DNA from: CAZJHD01 sp964545855
Lineage (GTDB): Bacteria > Planctomycetota > UBA1135 > JACQFD01
NCBI GenBank assembly: GCA_964545855.1
Contig: CAZJHD010000062.1
Span: 1 to 24,880, forward strand
Direction of reading: 5' to 3'
DNA: 24,880 bases
Shown here piece after piece: positions 20,632-24,880 of this stretch. Below the pieces are notes generated by a model, which worked only from the letters and a program-made list of their open reading frames with translations, had not been told where the DNA came from and did not search any database. Position numbers and translations under genes: made by a program. The first letter of the stretch is position 1. Every line of letters starts with the position of its first letter.

Positions 20632-23628
20632 ATGCCTTCCGAATCCCGCACCTCGCGCCGGCCGATCCGTCTCCTCGGCTGCCGTCAGCACAACCTGCGC
20701 GGCTTCGACCTCGAGATCGCCCGTGGGCGCTGGACCGCCATCTCCGGGGTCTCCGGGTCGGGCAAGAGCTCCCTCGCGTTCGACACGCTCTACGCGGAAG
20801 GCCAGCGCCGCTACGTCGAGTCCTTCGGCGCGTACGCGCGGCAATTCCTCGACCGCATGGGGCGTCCGGCGCTCGACGGTGTCGAGGGGATCCCGCCCGC
20901 CATCGCCATCGCGCAGGGCAACGAAGTCCGGACCGCGCGCTCGACGGTCGCCACGGTGACGGAGCTCGGCGACTACCTGAAGATCCTCTTCGCGCGCCTC
21001 GGAGTCCGGCATTGCGACCGCTGCGCGAAGCCGATCCAGCGGCGCGATCCACCGTCGGTCGCCGAGGAGCTGATCGCGCGCGCGGCCGCCCGCGACGACG
21101 CGGCGCCGTGGCTCGTGGGATTCCGTCCGCCGACGGCGGGACGAGACGTCGCGGAGCTCCGTGCGTCGCTCCTGCGGCGGGGCTTCGTCCGCGTCGCGAC
21201 GCGGGCGGGCGTCGAGCGGCTCGCGGATCTCGCGGCGATCCCGCCGTCCGGCGAGATCCTCGTCGTGATCGACCGCGTCGCGCCGCGGGCGTCGACGAAG
21301 ACGCGGCTGGTGGATGCCCTCGAACAGGCATTCGCTCACGGGGGCGGCTCCTGCGCCGCCGTCGATCCGTCCGGAGAGTGGATCGGATTCGATCGGTCGC
21401 TGCGCTGCGTCGACTGCGATCTGCGTTTCCAGGATCCCGCGGTCGCGCAGTTCTCCTTCAACCACCCGAGCGGTGCGTGCCCCGACTGCTCCGGCTTCGG
21501 GCGCAAGCTCTCGATCGACGAGGATCTGGTCGTTCCCGATCGCTCGCGCTCGCTCGCCGAGGGCGCCGTGAAGCCGTGGTCGACGCCGTCGACGGAGTGG
21601 GAGCGGGACGCGCTCGCCGCGTGGTGCCGAGCGCACGCGATCCCGATGGTCGTGCCCTACGACCAACTCCCGCGGGCGGCGAGGGAGCTGCTCTGGCGCG
21701 GCGAGCCCGGGGGGTTCGACGCCGGCCGATGGCACGGCATCGACGGCTGGTTCCGATGGCTCGAGACCCGTGCCTACAAGATGCACGTGCGTGTGCTCCT
21801 CGCGCGCTACCGGAGCGCCCGCGTCTGCGAGTCCTGCGGTGGGACGCGATTCCGGCCGGAGGTGCGCAGCGTCCGCATCGACGGACAGTCGATCGCCGAC
21901 GTCTATGGAAGGACCCTGCGGGACCTGCGCGCCTGGTTCGCGGGCTACGCGGCGCCGTCCTCCATGGGCGACTCCGTCGAGATCGTGCTGGAGGAGGTGC
22001 GCTCGCGGCTCGGCTACCTCTGCGAGGTGGGCCTCGGCTACCTCACGCCCGACCGAGCGACGCGGACGCTCTCCGGGGGAGAGATGGAGCGCGTCAACCT
22101 CACGACGGCCGTGGGCTCGCGTCTCGTGAATGCGCTCTTCGTCCTGGACGAGCCGAGCGTCGGCCTCCACGCGCGCGACAACGACCGGCTCATTGCGCTG
22201 CTGCGCCGTCTCGTCGACCACGGGAACACGGTCGTCGTCGTGGAGCACGATCCGGCGCTGCTCCTCGCGGCGGACGAGCTCGTCGACCTGGGACCCGGCG
22301 CGGGCGAGGCCGGTGGCCGCATCACCTACCAAGGGCCGCCCCGGGGCGCGGCCGCCGCGCAGTGGTCGAGCACCGGGTCCTGGCTCGCGGGGAAGCGTCG
22401 CATGGAGCCTCGCGAGCGCCGCGCGACGGACGGACCGGCCCTCGAGGTGCGCGGCGCCCGGGCCCACAACCTCCAGGGGATCGACGTGCGCTTCCCGATC
22501 GGCGCCCTGTCCGTCGTCACGGGCGTCTCCGGCTCGGGGAAATCGACCCTCGTCATCGAGGTCTTGCACCGCGCGCTCGCTCGCGCCCGCGGAAAGCGCA
22601 CCGACGAGCCCGGTGCGTGCGACGAGATCCGCGGCGGAGACCGGATCGGCGACGTGATCCTCGTGGATTCGACCCCGCTCGGACGCAGCCCCAAGTCGGT
22701 CGTCGCGACGGCCTGCGGGGCCTACGACCTCGTCCGCAAGACGCTCGCCGCGCTCCCGGAGGCGCGCGCGAGGAAGCTCGCGCCATCGACGTTCTCCTTC
22801 AACGCGAAGGGGGGCCGGTGCGAAGCGTGCGAGGGCGCCGGATTCGAGCGCGTGGAGATGCAGTTCCTCGCCGACGTGTTCCTGCCGTGCAACGAGTGCG
22901 GCGGCGATCGCTTCCGGCCCGAGATCCGCCGTCTGAAGCTCCGGGGGAAGACCATCGGCGAGATCCTCGGCCTCACCGTCGACGAGGCCGTCGCGTTCTT
23001 CTCCGAGGACGATCCTCGGATCCGCCGCAAGCTCGAGCCCGTGGCAGCGGTCGGTCTCGGCTACCTGCGCATCGGTCAGAGCGTCACCACGATCTCGGGC
23101 GGCGAGGCGCAGCGGCTGAAGCTGGCGTCGTCCATCGCCGACGACCTCGTTCGCGACGGACGAGGGGCCGCGCGGCGCCGCAAGGGGACGCTCTTCCTCT
23201 TCGACGAGCCGACCACCGGGCTCCACCTGGACGACGTGCAGCAGCTCGTGCGGACCCTCGACCGCCTGGTCCGCGCAGGGCACACGGTCGTCGCCATCGA
23301 GCACCACCTCGACTTCATCCGGCAGGCGGATCAGGTCGTCGACCTCGGGCCCGAGGCCGGCTCCGAGGGCGGGCGCGTCGTCTGTCAGGGACCGCCCGAG
23401 GCCATTGCCTTGTGTCCGGAGTCGATCACTGGCCGCTACATGCGGGACCGACCGGCAGAAACCGTGCGCCCAAGAAACCGGAACCCACGCCCCGCGAGCG
23501 ACCGTCGTAAGGCCGCGGTCCGGCTTGGCTCCCCCGAGCCACGGGCCGTTCCGGATTCGGCCACGAGTCACGAATCCTCACCGGCGTCTGGCCGCGGTTC
23601 GCTCTCGTTCCGTGATCCGATCTCTTGA
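20632..23628 (+). CDS. uvrA: Excinuclease UvrA-family ATPase
   Basis: A protein of 998 residues with two ABC ATPase modules. Module 1: Walker A GVSGSGKSS (39-47), zinc pairs Cys259/262 and Cys283/286, signature LSGGEMERV starting near 480, then LDEPSVGL. Module 2: Walker A GVSGSGKST (631-639), zinc pairs Cys730/733 and Cys753/756, signature ISGGEAQRL near 821, then FDEPTTGLHL. UvrA scans DNA for bulky damage and loads UvrB in nucleotide excision repair. The space between the first Walker A and signature matches full-length UvrA, so the UvrB-binding and insertion regions are present. The first module is divergent (QGNEVRTARST instead of the usual EQ...NPRST; GGEMER, LTTAVGS), and about 50 extra C-terminal residues follow GRYMRDR, so it could be a second UvrA copy rather than the only one. 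Confidence 0.92.
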   Translation: MPSESRTSRRPIRLLGCRQHNLRGFDLEIARGRWTAISGVSGSGKSSLAFDTLYAEGQRRYVESFGAYARQFLDRMGRPALDGVEGIPPAIAIAQGNEVRTARSTVATVTELGDYLKILFARLGVRHCDRCAKPIQRRDPPSVAEELIARAAARDDAAPWLVGFRPPTAGRDVAELRASLLRRGFVRVATRAGVERLADLAAIPPSGEILVVIDRVAPRASTKTRLVDALEQAFAHGGGSCAAVDPSGEWIGFDRSLRCVDCDLRFQDPAVAQFSFNHPSGACPDCSGFGRKLSIDEDLVVPDRSRSLAEGAVKPWSTPSTEWERDALAAWCRAHAIPMVVPYDQLPRAARELLWRGEPGGFDAGRWHGIDGWFRWLETRAYKMHVRVLLARYRSARVCESCGGTRFRPEVRSVRIDGQSIADVYGRTLRDLRAWFAGYAAPSSMGDSVEIVLEEVRSRLGYLCEVGLGYLTPDRATRTLSGGEMERVNLTTAVGSRLVNALFVLDEPSVGLHARDNDRLIALLRRLVDHGNTVVVVEHDPALLLAADELVDLGPGAGEAGGRITYQGPPRGAAAAQWSSTGSWLAGKRRMEPRERRATDGPALEVRGARAHNLQGIDVRFPIGALSVVTGVSGSGKSTLVIEVLHRALARARGKRTDEPGACDEIRGGDRIGDVILVDSTPLGRSPKSVVATACGAYDLVRKTLAALPEARARKLAPSTFSFNAKGGRCEACEGAGFERVEMQFLADVFLPCNECGGDRFRPEIRRLKLRGKTIGEILGLTVDEAVAFFSEDDPRIRRKLEPVAAVGLGYLRIGQSVTTISGGEAQRLKLASSIADDLVRDGRGAARRRKGTLFLFDEPTTGLHLDDVQQLVRTLDRLVRAGHTVVAIEHHLDFIRQADQVVDLGPEAGSEGGRVVCQGPPEAIALCPESITGRYMRDRPAETVRPRNRNPRPASDRRKAAVRLGSPEPRAVPDSATSHESSPASGRGSLSFRDPIS

Positions 23629-23638
23629 TCGTCACGAC

Positions 23639-23644
23639 GGAGGA
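23639..23644 (+). promoter_or_regulatory. Shine-Dalgarno site of the small gene after uvrA
   Basis: GGAGGA lies 8 bases before ATG 23653. It supports the reality of this short gene. Confidence 0.65.
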
Positions 23645-23652
23645 CCCCCTCG

Positions 23653-23994
23653 ATGGAATCCTCGCAGACCGCCACGACGGACCGCTCTGGCCAGAAGGAG
23701 ACGCTCGTCATCGCCCGTTCGGAGATCGACCACGTCAACCGAGCTCTGAAAGGGCTTCACGTCACCCATTGGATGCCGAGAGCCTGGCCCGAGGGCGATC
23801 GCACGAGCGGAAAGAGCGCGATCGACATCCAGTTCCCCCCCCACGCGGACGAAGTCCGAGAAGGCACGGAGCGCCGCGTCAAGCTCTCGCGCGGCACCCT
23901 GTGCATCCGTCCCACCGCGCAGGATCCGGAGACCTGCTGGGTTTGGGGCGTGTCGAACATGGGCTCGCCGCTCGGACGCGTGCCGAAGAGCTGA
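23653..23994 (+). CDS. Small protein of unknown function
   Basis: A protein of 113 residues with a good Shine-Dalgarno sequence (GGAGGA, 8 bases before the ATG) and codon use like its neighbours. It has no signal peptide, membrane helix or recognisable domain. Visible features are a polar Thr/Ser-rich start, a mixed central region (EIDHVNRALKGLHVTHWM; IDIQFPPHADEVREG) and a tail CWVWGVSNMGSPLGRVPKS. The single Cys pair is not a metal motif. It starts 24 bases after the uvrA stop, so it might ride on that transcript, but nothing links it to repair. Confidence 0.6.
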   Translation: MESSQTATTDRSGQKETLVIARSEIDHVNRALKGLHVTHWMPRAWPEGDRTSGKSAIDIQFPPHADEVREGTERRVKLSRGTLCIRPTAQDPETCWVWGVSNMGSPLGRVPKS

Positions 23995-24207
23995 GCGTCG
24001 CTCGACTCCGGGCTCTGCTCGGAGACCGTGTCGACGTGCGTCCGACGCCGCATCGGGCCTTTCGAGGAGAGGCGCGATGACGGCCTTTCGTGCGTTGCAC
24101 GCACCCGGCGCGGATGCAGCGCGTTCGGCGGCTCGTGGAGATCCGGGGGCGCAGGCTCCTTGGCGCCGGGCCGCTCGGGGGTGAAGCTGCGCAGCCCTCC
24201 GACGCCC
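23995..24207. other. Gap before the deiminase-like gene
   Basis: A gap of 213 bases. A short 5-bp hairpin (GTGCG 24090-24094 with CGCAC 24100-24104) has no T-run and is not a convincing terminator. I see no gene and no clear promoter here. Confidence 0.4.
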
Positions 24208-24880
24208 ATGATTCCGTTCCGCCGCACGTTCTGCGCCCTCGGCGCGCTCGTCATCCTCGCGTTCCCCGCATGCCGGATCGAGACGCCGTCGCACGCAACG
24301 GGGGACGGCCGGTCGCCGACCCGAGGGCACGAGGACCGCGCGCTCTCGATCGTTCCGAATCTCGACGACGACGACGCAGACGGAGTCTCCGATGGCGAGA
24401 CGTCGCGGCTGGACGGCCCGGGAGATCGCTCCGACCTGCTCGACCTGCACGTCGATGCGTGGTCCGGGGCGCCGTCCGGGAGCTATGCGACCACGCACGT
24501 GGACTCCGCCTGGCGCGCGCTTGCGCGGTTCTTCCGAGGCGATCCGCCAGCGCCCGTCGAGCGGATCGAGACCGGCGCGATCCGCGCCGGCTTCCAGGTC
24601 TTCCTGGAGCTCGCCGACTTCGGCCGCGCGCCGAACGCCCGCGACCTGACCGCCTGGGTCACGATCCACGATTCCGGTGGCCGATTCCTGCGCGAGCACC
24701 GCTGGCGCGTGCGCGTGGCGCCCTTCCGGCTCGCCTCGTCGCTCGATTCCGTGGAGCGCGTGCACGTGCTGCGCACTCCGCAGACGAGCCGTTTCGTCGA
24801 GCAGCTCGACGCGGCGCTCGCGGGGTCGGGGGCGACGCTCGAGGTCCTGGAGCGAAGCGACCTGCCGGCGGACGACGTCT
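24208..24880 (+). CDS. Protein-arginine-deiminase-like lipoprotein, N-terminal part (cut by the window end)
   Basis: At least 224 residues, open at the window end. The start ATG 24208 begins a lipoprotein-like signal (ALVILAFPAC, cysteine at 22). An acidic, calcium-binding-like run follows (PNLDDDDADGVSDGE), then a beta-rich domain with WRVRVAPFRLASSLDSVERV and a region ending LERSDLPADDV. That order resembles the middle region of bacterial PAD-family proteins (acidic DDDDxDG start, R-V-A-P, then [FV]-x-x-x-L). In PADs the catalytic domain (Asp-His-Asp-Cys) lies further downstream, outside this window, and converts peptidyl-arginine to citrulline with calcium. The assignment rests on the N-terminal pattern only; another exported calcium-binding protein is possible. 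Confidence 0.55.
   Translation, partial: MIPFRRTFCALGALVILAFPACRIETPSHATGDGRSPTRGHEDRALSIVPNLDDDDADGVSDGETSRLDGPGDRSDLLDLHVDAWSGAPSGSYATTHVDSAWRALARFFRGDPPAPVERIETGAIRAGFQVFLELADFGRAPNARDLTAWVTIHDSGGRFLREHRWRVRVAPFRLASSLDSVERVHVLRTPQTSRFVEQLDAALAGSGATLEVLERSDLPADDV

Overview
The window is very GC-rich and densely packed. It looks like a chromosomal segment of a planctomycete, probably from the marine lineage whose secreted FG-GAP proteins end in a characteristic C-terminal module (opening G-x-G-x-PGC, then a DPFGI block); both FG-GAP proteins here carry that module. The lineage call rests on protein style and base composition, not on a marker gene.

Layout. 81-3613: two divergent genes for secreted seven-repeat FG-GAP proteins. 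3629-6588: a likely operon of an SGNH-hydrolase-like membrane-anchored protein, a small anchored protein and a multi-span membrane protein; the last is interrupted just after its natural start by a (TC)n tract that leaves it out of frame as sequenced. 6676-8821: a mutase-type B12-binding protein, a coupled helix-turn-helix protein, and an acyl-CoA dehydrogenase. 8987-11013: a receiver protein coupled to an HPt/receiver/GGEEL protein. 11041-14504: an MBL-fold hydrolase, a ceramidase-like membrane protein, a BtuF-like metal-receptor protein without a signal peptide, and a lipoprotein. 14619-16349: proS. 16456-17484: a secreted TlpA/thioredoxin-like protein. 17485-17997: a gene-free gap with two palindromic elements. 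17998-20354: a LON-domain protein and a MoxR/Mg-chelatase-type ATPase. 20453-23628: tRNA-Asp and uvrA. 23653-24880: a small unknown protein and the start of a protein-arginine-deiminase-like lipoprotein that runs off the window.

The most important observation is that the thioredoxin-like gene has an in-frame TGA exactly where the first redox cysteine of the CxxC motif belongs (U-G-S-C). A foldable SECIS-like hairpin directly follows it. The two halves of this gene should be read as one selenoprotein, not as two hypothetical genes. TGA is a normal stop elsewhere in the window.

Other points of interest are a 100-bp almost perfect palindrome behind the selenoprotein gene, a TA-flanked MITE inserted exactly at the stop codon of the LON-domain gene, the possible phase-variable (TC)n tract, and a recurring TAnnnT box so close to several start codons that the mRNAs may be leaderless. 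No CRISPR array, rRNA, integrase or intact transposase was seen.
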